This document shows, piece after piece, positions 46,678-54,654 of a DNA stretch of 64,000 nucleotides. Origin of the DNA: Betaproteobacteria bacterium. GTDB taxonomy: Bacteria > Pseudomonadota > Gammaproteobacteria > Burkholderiales > SG8-41. The notes beneath the pieces were generated by a model. The model saw only the letters and a list, made by a program, of their open reading frames with translations, ran no database searches and was not told where the DNA came from. The position numbers and the translations under genes are program-made. Position 1 is the first letter of the stretch. The number at the start of each line of letters is the position of its first letter. The DNA is taken from the NCBI GenBank assembly GCA_016192825.1, contig JACPTK010000096.1:49711-113710 (forward strand), written 5' to 3'.

Positions 46678-48786
46678 GTGATCTCATTGCCACCCGACCA
46701 GGAATTGCTGCTGACGGGCACGCTACTGATGGCTGCGTGCTACGGGGCGGGGGCGCTTTCGTCCCTGCTGGCGCTGTGGTCGGGCCGACTCGCGCTCGGC
46801 ACGGGCCACCTGGCTGCGCTTGCAGGGGCCGTGGCAGGTCTCGGCGTATCGCTCGGCGTGCTCCTCGGCGACCCGGGCCGCACGTTGACGCAGCCGCTTC
46901 CGGACCTCTTCCCGTTCGCCCGGCTTTCCCTTGCGGTGGACGGGCTCTCGGCTTATTTCCTGCTCGTCATCTCCGTCGTGGCCGTCGCGGCCGCCATTTA
47001 CGGTCCAGCCTACCTCCGGGCGCACTCGCCCGACGCGGGGGCTGCGCGGCAGGGGGCGCAGGTGTTCGCGCTGAATGCGTTTTTGGGCTGCATGGTATTC
47101 GTCTGCAGCGCCGGCGACGCGTTGACCTTCCTCCTCTGCTGGGAAGGCATGACGCTCGCCAGCTATGTCCTCGTCGTCACCGACGACCGGGATGGCAAGA
47201 ACGCGCGGGCGGGACTCCTCTACCTGGTGATGACCCACGGCGGGACGGCCCTGCTCCTCGTCGGCTTCCTCGTTCTGACCGAGCGCGCCGGGGCATTCGA
47301 CTTCGCGGCCCTGCGCGCGGCGGCGGGTGGCCTCGACGGCGCGACACGAACGACATTGTTCTTCCTGGCGCTCGCGGGCTTCGCCACCAAGGCCGGCGTC
47401 GTTCCGCTCCACGTCTGGCTCCCGCGCGCGCACCCGGCGGCCCCGAGCCACGTCTCCGCGCTGATGTCGGGCGTCATGCTCAAGGCCGCGATCTACGGGA
47501 TGCTGCGCTTCGGCTTCGACCTCCTCGCTCCGGTTGCCGGGCCGCTCCCGGCGTCCTGGGGATGGACCGTGCTCGTCGCGGGCACGATCTCCGCCGTGCT
47601 CGGCGTGCTCTACGCGCTCCAGCAGCACGACTTGAAGCGCCTGCTCGCATTCCACAGCGTCGAGAACATCGGGATCATCCTCATCGGGGTGGGGCTGGCG
47701 ATGATCCTGTGGCGCGCGGAGGGAGCGGGCGGCGCCCTCGCGACCGTCGCGCTCACCGCCGCACTGCTTCACACCGTCAACCACGCGGCATTCAAAGGCC
47801 TGCTCTTCCTCGGCGCGGGCAGCGTCCTCTGCCGCACGCACATTCGCAACATCGAGGAGCTCGGCGGGCTCGCCCGGCGCATGCCCTGGACGGCGGGGCT
47901 GTTCCTGCTCGGAGCCATCGCGATCTCGGCCCTTCCCCCGCTCAACGGGTTCGTCAGCGAGTGGCTCACCTTCCAGGCCCTCCTCGGCGGCGCCAGCCGC
48001 TTCCACGGCGCCGCCGGGCTCGGCATCGTCTTCTCCGCGGCGATGCTGGCGCTCACGGGAGGCCTCGCCGCCGCCTGCTTCGCGAAGGCGTTCGGCGTCA
48101 CGTTCCTCGGCCGCGCGCGAACACCCCAAGCGGAGCGCGCTACCGAAGCGCCGCCGTCGATGATCGCCGGCATGGTCTGGCTCGGAGCGCTGTGCGTGGC
48201 CCTTGGTGTCGCGCCGGGCTACGCGATGCGCCTGCTCGACGCGCCGACGGTCGCGCTCCTCGGTGGCCCCGGGGCGAGCGCCGTCGTGACCGCCCAGGGA
48301 CCGCTGGTGCTGTCGACGGCACTGACGCTGCCTGGGACGGACGCCACGGCCATTTCGATGACCATGGTGGCCGCGCTCCTCATCGCGCTCACGGCGATGG
48401 CGTGGGTCCTGCGCCGCGGAGCGTGGAATGCCGCGCCGCGCACCGTGCCGACCTGGACGTGCGGGATGAGCCCCACGGCACGGTTCGACTACACGGCGAC
48501 GGCGTTTGCCAAACCGCTCCGGTTTGTCTTCGCGGCGCTCTACCGTCCCCGCCGCGAGGTGACGCGGGAGACCGCTGGGACGCCGTACGTCGTCCGCCGC
48601 ATCCACTATGCCGGCGAGATCGTGGACCTCTCGGAGACGCAGATTTATCACCGCGTCGAGCGGGGCATCTCGAGGCTCTCGCGGGCGATACGCGGCCGCA
48701 GCACCGGCCGCATTTACGGCTACATCGGGTTCGTGCTCGGGGCCCTCTTCGTCGCTCTGCTGCTGTTCGGGGTGGGCCAGGGATGA
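46678..48786 (+). CDS. hyfB: hydrogenase-4 component B-like antiporter subunit (complex 1)
   Basis: The 702-residue membrane protein of the Mrp/NuoL-type proton-pumping family has some 16 helices. Family landmarks are LLCWEGMTLASYVLV, HVWLPRAHPAAPSHVSALMSG, the DLKRLLAFHSVENIGIILIG helix with buried Lys, and PPLNGFVSEWLTFQ. It should pump ions, driven by the hydrogenase arm. The GTG start is inferred. It overlaps hyfC by four bases (ATGA). Codon choice in this cluster favours CTC for Leu, unlike the second cluster, which hints at a different origin. Confidence 0.88.
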   Translation: MISLPPDQELLLTGTLLMAACYGAGALSSLLALWSGRLALGTGHLAALAGAVAGLGVSLGVLLGDPGRTLTQPLPDLFPFARLSLAVDGLSAYFLLVISVVAVAAAIYGPAYLRAHSPDAGAARQGAQVFALNAFLGCMVFVCSAGDALTFLLCWEGMTLASYVLVVTDDRDGKNARAGLLYLVMTHGGTALLLVGFLVLTERAGAFDFAALRAAAGGLDGATRTTLFFLALAGFATKAGVVPLHVWLPRAHPAAPSHVSALMSGVMLKAAIYGMLRFGFDLLAPVAGPLPASWGWTVLVAGTISAVLGVLYALQQHDLKRLLAFHSVENIGIILIGVGLAMILWRAEGAGGALATVALTAALLHTVNHAAFKGLLFLGAGSVLCRTHIRNIEELGGLARRMPWTAGLFLLGAIAISALPPLNGFVSEWLTFQALLGGASRFHGAAGLGIVFSAAMLALTGGLAAACFAKAFGVTFLGRARTPQAERATEAPPSMIAGMVWLGALCVALGVAPGYAMRLLDAPTVALLGGPGASAVVTAQGPLVLSTALTLPGTDATAISMTMVAALLIALTAMAWVLRRGAWNAAPRTVPTWTCGMSPTARFDYTATAFAKPLRFVFAALYRPRREVTRETAGTPYVVRRIHYAGEIVDLSETQIYHRVERGISRLSRAIRGRSTGRIYGYIGFVLGALFVALLLFGVGQG

Positions 48787-49724
48787 CCGGCGAGAGACCG
48801 CTCGATCTCGTGCTCCTGGAGATGGCCCTCCTCGTGCTGCTCGGGCCGCTCGTCACCGGCACCATCCAGAAGCTCAAGGCCCGGCTCCAGTGCCGGCAGG
48901 GGGCCGGTGTACTGCAGCCGTACCGCGACCTCGCCAAGCTGTTCCGCAAGGGCACGGTGCAGGCGGACACGGCCTCCGGCTTCTTCCGGACGATTCCGGT
49001 GCTCGTGCTGGCTGCCACGGTGGCCGCGGGCGCGCTGGTTCCGGTGGTCCAGGCGGGGCCTCCGGCCATTCCGTTTGGCGACGCGTTGCTGCTCCTCGGG
49101 TTGCTCGCGCTCGCCCGCTTTTTAACGGCGATCGGCGCGCTCGACACCGGCGGCGCGTTCGGAGGCATGGGGGCCTCGCGGGAGATGACGATCGCGCCGC
49201 TCGTCGAGCCGGTCTTGATGATGGTCGTGTTTTCGACCGCGGTGGCCGCCGGGACGACGGAGCTCGGCGCCCTCGCGGCGCACCGCGGATCCTCGTGGAT
49301 CCTCGACTGGCACGCGGCGGATTTCCTCGGCTTTGCGGCCATGCTCGTGCTGCTTCCGTCGGAGACCGGCCGCATCCCCGTCGACAACCCGGACACCCAC
49401 CTCGAGCTCACGATGCTGCACGAAGGCATGCTGCTCGAGCACTCCGGGCCGGGACTCGGCTGCATGTTGCTCGCGTCGCACACCCGCCAGATCGTGACCC
49501 TCGGCCTCGTGTCGGCGCTCTTCTTCCCGGTTGCGGCCTACGGCACGGACGTCACGGGCCTTCTCCTCGGTGCGGCTGCGTTCGCGGCGAAGATCCTCGT
49601 GCTCGCGATCTACCTTGCGCTCGTGGAGTCGTCCTACGCCAAGCTGCGGCTGTTCCGGGTGCCGCAGTACCTCGCCATCGGCTTCGTGTGCGCGCTCACG
49701 GCGCTTGCGCTGAGGATCCTGTGA
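48783..49724 (+). CDS. hyfC: hydrogenase-4 component C-like membrane subunit (complex 1)
   Basis: The 313-residue NuoH-like subunit starts at the ATG overlapping the hyfB stop. It anchors the hydrophilic hydrogenase arm. It shows the N-terminal GPLVTGTIQKLKARLQCRQGAG, then QPYRDLAKLFRKG, and the conserved acidic loops SREMTIAPLVEPV and RIPVDNPDTHLELTMLHEGM, which in complex I lie near the quinone or proton-entry path. It is followed by hyfE with a four-base overlap (GTGA). Confidence 0.9.
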   Translation: MTGERPLDLVLLEMALLVLLGPLVTGTIQKLKARLQCRQGAGVLQPYRDLAKLFRKGTVQADTASGFFRTIPVLVLAATVAAGALVPVVQAGPPAIPFGDALLLLGLLALARFLTAIGALDTGGAFGGMGASREMTIAPLVEPVLMMVVFSTAVAAGTTELGALAAHRGSSWILDWHAADFLGFAAMLVLLPSETGRIPVDNPDTHLELTMLHEGMLLEHSGPGLGCMLLASHTRQIVTLGLVSALFFPVAAYGTDVTGLLLGAAAFAAKILVLAIYLALVESSYAKLRLFRVPQYLAIGFVCALTALALRIL

Positions 49725-50377
49725 ACGCCGAGTCGGTCTACACGATCGTCGACGACCTCGGCGCGCTGCTGCTGTTCACCATGATCCTGATCATCGCGGC
49801 TGGCCAGATCTACCGCGCCATCTACGCCGTGGCCGCCCAGTCGCTGCTCATCGCCATCGCGGGCGGCGTCCTCGCCATGGCCACCGGGAACGTGGACCTG
49901 TGGGTGATTGCCGGTGTCACGCTCGGCGTCAAGGCCATCGCGCTGCCCTGGGTGCTGCTCTGGGTCGTCCGGCGCATGAACGTCCGGCGCGAGGTGGAGC
50001 CGGTGATCCCCGTCGCCGCGACGCTCGCGCTTGCCGTGATGGTCGTCGTGATGTCGTTTCACCTGAGCACCTCGCTCGGCCCCGTCCGCCAGGCGATCAC
50101 CGGCAACGCGCTCCCGGTCGGCATCGCGCTCACGCTGCTCGGCGTGCTGGTCATGGCGACCCGCAAGACGGCGCTGCACCAGATGGTGGGCTTGTTCGCG
50201 TCGGAAAACGGAATCTTCTTCACGGCGATGGCGGTGACGCAGGGCATGCCGCTCATCATCGAGATCGGCGTGATCCTCGACGTCATCCTCGCCGCGCTCG
50301 TCATGGCGATCATGGTGCTCCGGGTGCGCTCGACGGTTGACGCCGACATCGCGAGCCTCGACCGGCTGCGGGGATGA
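49721..50377 (+). CDS. hyfE: hydrogenase-4 component E-like membrane subunit (complex 1)
   Basis: The 218-residue protein starts at a GTG overlapping the hyfC stop. It has six or more helices; the N-terminal part resembles HyfE and the C-terminal part NuoK (FASENGIFFTAMAVTQGMPLIIEIGVILDVILAALVMAI). HyfE is a small membrane subunit of group 4 hydrogenases between the HyfC-type anchor and the HyfF antiporter. No separate hyfD gene is present, so the membrane arm here is B, C, E, F. Confidence 0.88.
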   Translation: MNAESVYTIVDDLGALLLFTMILIIAAGQIYRAIYAVAAQSLLIAIAGGVLAMATGNVDLWVIAGVTLGVKAIALPWVLLWVVRRMNVRREVEPVIPVAATLALAVMVVVMSFHLSTSLGPVRQAITGNALPVGIALTLLGVLVMATRKTALHQMVGLFASENGIFFTAMAVTQGMPLIIEIGVILDVILAALVMAIMVLRVRSTVDADIASLDRLRG

Positions 50378-50380
50378 TCC

Positions 50381-51844
50381 ATGGCTGAGACACTGCTCTG
50401 GATCCTGCCGCTCGTTCCAACGGCCACGGCGCTCGCCATGCTCACGACGCGCGACCGTCGCATCCTCTCGGCGATCGATGTCGGCAGCTCGGCGGTCCTG
50501 GTCGCGCTCACGCTTGCTCTCGCGCGCGAGGTGGAAGCCGGCGGCCCGCGCTCGCTCGGTGTCTTGCGCGTGGACGACCTCGGGCTCGTGTTCCTCCTGC
50601 TCCTCGTCGTTCTCACCCTGGCCGTCTCCATCTACACGGTGGGGTGGCTGCGGCAGGCGGTCGCGGTGGGCAACATGAACGCCGGGACCCTGCATTTTTA
50701 CTTCGCCCTCGTCCATGCCTTCGTCGCGACGATGGTGGTAGCGGTCCTCGCGGACAACCTCGGAGTCCTCTGGATCGCGATGGAAGGCACGACCATCACC
50801 TCGGCCGTCCTCGTCGGCTTCCACGGCCATCGCTACGGCCTGGAGGCCGCGTGGAAATACATCATCGTCACGACCATCGGCATTTCCTTCGGCCTCTTCG
50901 GCACGGTCCTGGTTTATGCCGCTGCCGCCGCGGTCCAGGGAGGCGCGGGCGCGATGAGCTGGTCGGCGATCATGCAGGTGGCTCCCGCCCTCGATCCCAG
51001 CATCGTCCGCATCGGCTTCATCTTCGTGATGATCGGCTACGGCACCAAGGCGGGTCTCGCGCCCATGCACCTGTGGCTGCCGGACGCCCATAGCCAGGCA
51101 CCGACGCCGGTCTCGGCGCTGCTCTCGGGCGTCCTGATCAAGTGCGCGCTCCTCGGGATCATCCGCTTCCAGACGATCGCCGCGGCCGCATGCGGCGCGG
51201 CATTCACGGAGGAGGTGCTGCTCGTCTTCGGCCTCATCTCGATCGTCGTGGCGACGCCGTTCATCCTGGCACAGCGCGACCTCAAGCGCCTGCTCGGCTA
51301 CCACAGCGTCGAACACGTCGGGATCGTGGCGCTCGGTCTCGGCTTCGGCGGCACCGTCGGCACCTACGGCGCGCTGCTGCACGTGGTGAACCACGGCATC
51401 ACCAAGGCCCTCGCGTTCTTCGCAGCCGGCACGGCCATTGCCCGCTACGGTTCGCGCGACATGCGGGCCATCCGGGGCCTGCTCGCCGTGGCGCCAATCG
51501 GCGCGACGTTCCTCATGCTCGCGGCGCTGTCGTTAGCGGGCATGCCGCCGTTCTCGATCTTCGTCAGCGAGATACTGGTGCTGCGCGGCGGCATCGGCCA
51601 CGCCCACTGGGTGGCGATCGGTATCTTCCTGGCGATGGTCGTCGTCATTTTCGCCGGCCTCCTGCACCATGCCGGCGCGATGGCTTTTGGAAGACCGTCA
51701 GCGGCGGCGGGCCGGGAGTCCGAGGCCTGGACTCCGCTGCTCGCGATGCTGCTGCTCGCGGCGATCATGGTCCTGCTGGGTATCAGCATTCCCGCGAGCG
51801 TCGACGGACTGTTCCGGCGCGCCACGGAGGTCGTCGTTGGCTGA
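50381..51844 (+). CDS. hyfF: hydrogenase-4 component F-like antiporter subunit (complex 1)
   Basis: The 487-residue protein is a second Mrp/NuoN-type antiporter subunit: LWIAMEGTTITSAVLVGFHGHRYGLEAAWKYI, then HLWLPDAHSQAPTPVSALLSG, the buried-Lys helix RDLKRLLGYHSVEHVGIVALG, and PPFSIFVSEILVL. It starts with ATG 3 nt after the hyfE stop and its own stop overlaps the proposed start of hyfG. Together with HyfB it gives the complex two pump modules. Confidence 0.9.
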   Translation: MAETLLWILPLVPTATALAMLTTRDRRILSAIDVGSSAVLVALTLALAREVEAGGPRSLGVLRVDDLGLVFLLLLVVLTLAVSIYTVGWLRQAVAVGNMNAGTLHFYFALVHAFVATMVVAVLADNLGVLWIAMEGTTITSAVLVGFHGHRYGLEAAWKYIIVTTIGISFGLFGTVLVYAAAAAVQGGAGAMSWSAIMQVAPALDPSIVRIGFIFVMIGYGTKAGLAPMHLWLPDAHSQAPTPVSALLSGVLIKCALLGIIRFQTIAAAACGAAFTEEVLLVFGLISIVVATPFILAQRDLKRLLGYHSVEHVGIVALGLGFGGTVGTYGALLHVVNHGITKALAFFAAGTAIARYGSRDMRAIRGLLAVAPIGATFLMLAALSLAGMPPFSIFVSEILVLRGGIGHAHWVAIGIFLAMVVVIFAGLLHHAGAMAFGRPSAAAGRESEAWTPLLAMLLLAAIMVLLGISIPASVDGLFRRATEVVVG

Positions 51845-53450
51845 CCTTGCCCTCCTGAATGCGCTGCGGGCAGGCGCGCACGGCTCCGTCGACGCGGACG
51901 CCGGCCCGCGACCATCGGACCTCACGCTGCGCCTCGGTCGCTCGGGCGATCTCCCGGCAGCGGCGGCGGTGCTCCTCGGGCCGCGCGCGATGGCCCTGGC
52001 TACGGTCGTGGCGACCGACGAGACGGCGACGCCGGATGGCGATCTGAAGGTGCGCTACGTCTTCGAGCCCACCGCCCCCGGCGCCCCGGACCGGTTCGTG
52101 ACGCTTCTCGTGTCCGTTGATGCGGCGCGTCCGGAGGTGCCGTCCCTGACGACGGCGGTCCCGGCCGCAAACTGGCACGAGCGCGAGATGCGCGACCTCT
52201 TCGGGATCGTCCCCGTCGGGCACCCCGATCCCCGCCCGCTCGTGGTCCACGACGGATGGCCGCAGGGCGTCTACCCGCTCCGCAAGGCTTTCGACGGGTC
52301 GCGGCGCGTTCCGGTCGAACCCGCCGTCGAATTTCCGCACCTGGTCGCCAAAGGCGAGGGCGTCTTCGAGATCCCGGTCGGCCCGATCCACGCCGGCATC
52401 ATCGAGCCGGGCCACTTTCGCTTCACGTCGGTCGGCGAGACCGTGCTCCATCTCGACGCGCGCCTGTTCTACACGCATCGCGGGCTGGAGAAGCGGATGG
52501 AAGGGCGCTCGCCGCTCGACGCCTTCTACGTCGCCGAGCGTATCTGCGGGGTCTGCTCGGCCGCGCACGGCCTGGGCTATTGCGAGGCTTTGGAGCAGAT
52601 CGCCGGTGTCGACGCCCCGCCGCGGGCGCGCCTCATCCGGAGCATCGCTCTCGAGCTGGAACGGCTCTACAACCACGTCGGCGACGTCGGCAACATTTGC
52701 GCCGGCGCCTCGTTCCACTACGGCACCGCCACCGGGTTGCGCCTGAAGGAGCGCCTCCAGCAGATGAACGAGCGGCTCGCCGGTAATCGCTTCCTCCGGG
52801 GCCTCGTGGTCCCGGGCGGTGTGCGTCTGGATCTCCCGGACGACCTCCTCGGAGTCCTCGCCGCCACGCTCGAGGACACTCGCGCCGGGCTCGACAGCCT
52901 GATGGGACGCATCGAAGACAACCCGTCGGTCGTCGATCGGTTCGACGACACCGGCGTCCTACGGCGCCAGGCCGCGCTGGACCTCGCCGTCGCCGGAGTG
53001 GCGGCCCGGGCGAGCGGCGTGGACCGCGACGCGCGGCGCGACCATCCCCACGGCGCGTTTTCGGGTCCCACGCCGCCCGACCTGCATGTCGTAACGGCTC
53101 CGGACGGCGACGCGATGGCCCGTGTGACGGTTCGAGCCGCGGAAGCGCGTGAGTCGATCCGGCTCATCGGCGAGTTCGTGCGGCGGCTCGGGCCGGGGCC
53201 GTTACGGGTTGCCCTCGCGGAGCCGCTGCCGGGCGGGCGAATCGGGATCTCGGCCATCGAGTCGGCGCGAGGCGAGGCGGTGCATTGGCTTCGCACCGAC
53301 GCCGGCGGGCGCGTGGAGCGATACCACCTGCGGTCGCCGAGCTACCACAACTGGCCTGCCGTGGCGCTCGCCGCCGAAACGGCGATCGTCCCGGACTTCC
53401 CGCTCGTCAACAAGAGCTTCGAGCTCTGCTACTCGTGCACGGATCGCTGA
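51837..53450 (+). CDS. hyfG: [NiFe]-hydrogenase large subunit, HyfG/HycE-like, with intact Ni site (complex 1)
   Basis: A TTG at 51837, overlapping the hyfF stop, gives 537 residues. Residues about 1-155 are a NuoC-like domain (NWHEREMRDLFGI, GVYPLRK); the rest is the NuoD/large-subunit domain. Both Ni-binding pairs are present: RICGVC (Cys237, Cys240, with His244) and CYSC (Cys531, Cys534). The protein ends three residues after the last cysteine, so there is no C-terminal extension for a maturation protease, as known for some sensory and energy-converting hydrogenases. It should reduce protons or oxidise H2. No hyp maturation genes or formate dehydrogenase lie in the window. Confidence 0.9.
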   Translation: MADLALLNALRAGAHGSVDADAGPRPSDLTLRLGRSGDLPAAAAVLLGPRAMALATVVATDETATPDGDLKVRYVFEPTAPGAPDRFVTLLVSVDAARPEVPSLTTAVPAANWHEREMRDLFGIVPVGHPDPRPLVVHDGWPQGVYPLRKAFDGSRRVPVEPAVEFPHLVAKGEGVFEIPVGPIHAGIIEPGHFRFTSVGETVLHLDARLFYTHRGLEKRMEGRSPLDAFYVAERICGVCSAAHGLGYCEALEQIAGVDAPPRARLIRSIALELERLYNHVGDVGNICAGASFHYGTATGLRLKERLQQMNERLAGNRFLRGLVVPGGVRLDLPDDLLGVLAATLEDTRAGLDSLMGRIEDNPSVVDRFDDTGVLRRQAALDLAVAGVAARASGVDRDARRDHPHGAFSGPTPPDLHVVTAPDGDAMARVTVRAAEARESIRLIGEFVRRLGPGPLRVALAEPLPGGRIGISAIESARGEAVHWLRTDAGGRVERYHLRSPSYHNWPAVALAAETAIVPDFPLVNKSFELCYSCTDR

Positions 53451-53451
53451 C

Positions 53452-54288
53452 ATGCTGCGCATCCTCATAAACGCGCTTCGCACCGGCGTGGTCACGACTC
53501 GCTATCCCGCGGAGCCGAGCGTGCCGCCGGACCGCTTTCGGGGGGCGCCCGTGCTTCGCCCCGGCAGCCGCCTGCCCCTTCCCGCCGTCTGCCCCACGGG
53601 CGCGCTCACGGAGCGTTTCGACGCGGGCGCTCGCCGCGTCGCCCTCGACCTCGCGCGCTGCGTCTTCTGCGGCCGCTGTGCCGAGGATCCCTGGGCCGGC
53701 GCGGTCGCCATGGGCCGGGATTTCGAGCTCGCGGCGCGCCGCCGCGACGATATGCGGATCCAGGTCGTGGCCGGCGATCCTGCCGTCCCGGCGGTGGAAC
53801 CCGTGGTGGGACCAACAGCGGACCCGATCGCCGAGGCCGAGCGCGCGTCGTCCGAGATCCACCGGGTGCTCGGCCGATCGCTGCACCTTCGCCACCTCGA
53901 CGCGGGCTCCTGCAACGCCTGCGATTGGGAACTCTACGCGCTCCTGAACCCGGTGTACGACGTGCGCCGCCTCGGCATTGACTTCGTCGCCTCCCCGCGC
54001 CATGCGGACGGGGTCGTGGTCACCGGCCCGGTCACGCGCAACCTGGAGACCGCCGTGCGCCGCACGGTCGAGGCCATCCCCGAGCCGCGCGTCGTGATCG
54101 CCGTGGGAGCCTGCGCCGCCTCCGGGGGTATCGTCGGGGAGGGCTACGTCAGCGCCGGCGGTGTCGAGCGGGTCCTCCCGGTCGACGTCTATATTCCCGG
54201 CTGCCCGCCGCGCCCGGAGGCCATTCTCTTCGGCATCCTGGTCGCGCTCGGGCGCCTCGATGCCCGCCGCCCGCCCCGCGAGGGATGA
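53452..54288 (+). CDS. hyfI: hydrogenase small subunit (HyfI-like) fused to an N-terminal single-cluster ferredoxin domain (complex 1)
   Basis: The 278-residue protein begins 1 nt after the hyfG stop. Residues about 40-80 form a half-ferredoxin: VCPTG (Cys47) and CVFCGRC (Cys70, Cys73, Cys76), enough for one [4Fe-4S] cluster, replacing the separate two-cluster HyfH subunit. Residues about 145-278 are the NuoB-like small subunit with its proximal cluster cysteines: GSCNAC (Cys154, Cys157), GACAASGG and PGCPPRPEA. Electrons would pass from the ferredoxin domain through this cluster to the Ni-Fe site. The gene ends the cluster; a broken acylphosphatase begins right after its stop. Confidence 0.88.
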   Translation: MLRILINALRTGVVTTRYPAEPSVPPDRFRGAPVLRPGSRLPLPAVCPTGALTERFDAGARRVALDLARCVFCGRCAEDPWAGAVAMGRDFELAARRRDDMRIQVVAGDPAVPAVEPVVGPTADPIAEAERASSEIHRVLGRSLHLRHLDAGSCNACDWELYALLNPVYDVRRLGIDFVASPRHADGVVVTGPVTRNLETAVRRTVEAIPEPRVVIAVGACAASGGIVGEGYVSAGGVERVLPVDVYIPGCPPRPEAILFGILVALGRLDARRPPREG

Positions 54289-54289
54289 C

Positions 54290-54396
54290 TCCGCATACTC
54301 GCTGCCGCCTTCCGCAATCCGTACGTCGGTCACACCTGCGCTCGGCGGGCCGCGGCGCGCCCATGCGATCATCGCTTCCACCGATTCGGGGCCGTC
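54290..54396 (-). pseudogene. C-terminal remnant of an acylphosphatase
   Basis: The minus strand reads [20 protein letters not shown] and ends GGSEYAES, which matches the C-terminal third of the intact acylphosphatase at 39283-39558 ([24 protein letters not shown]). The catalytic N-terminal half is absent, and at the other end the frame runs into the antisense of hyfI without a proper stop. The remnant begins within 2 nt of the hyfI stop codon, which marks a rearrangement joint. Confidence 0.75.
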
Positions 54397-54515
54397 TTTT
54401 TTTGGGCGCCGGAAAATTGCGTGACCGGCGGCAACGCGCTAGAATTTACGCCGTCAGTTGCGCTTGTCGCTGTTGCTGGTTTGGGCGGCGCGTTGCCGCA
54501 ACGAACCGATATTCC

Positions 54516-54638
54516 ATGCTTTCCCCCGAGACGCCCCTTGCCGAGATCGTCATCGGCATCGTGCTGGTCTGCCTGGCGATCGGGATGCTTGGAATCCGAC
54601 GCCCGAACGATCCTCGCGCGGCCACTCAGCCCGCGTAA
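54516..54638 (+). CDS. possible 40-residue membrane peptide upstream of complex 2
   Basis: ATG at 54516 opens a peptide with one hydrophobic helix (EIVIGIVLVCLAIGMLGI) and a short basic tail, ending 16 nt before the second HyfB-like gene. Position and helix suggest a small accessory subunit, but the ribosome site is weak and no family is known. Confidence 0.3.
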   Translation: MLSPETPLAEIVIGIVLVCLAIGMLGIRRPNDPRAATQPA

Positions 54639-54654
54639 ACATCAGAAACCTTAG

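Noticed and set aside
46737..48782. Upstream extension of the hyfC frame through hyfB
   Set aside because: The long ORF continues upstream only as an out-of-frame shadow of hyfB; the real hyfC starts at the ATG overlapping the hyfB stop.
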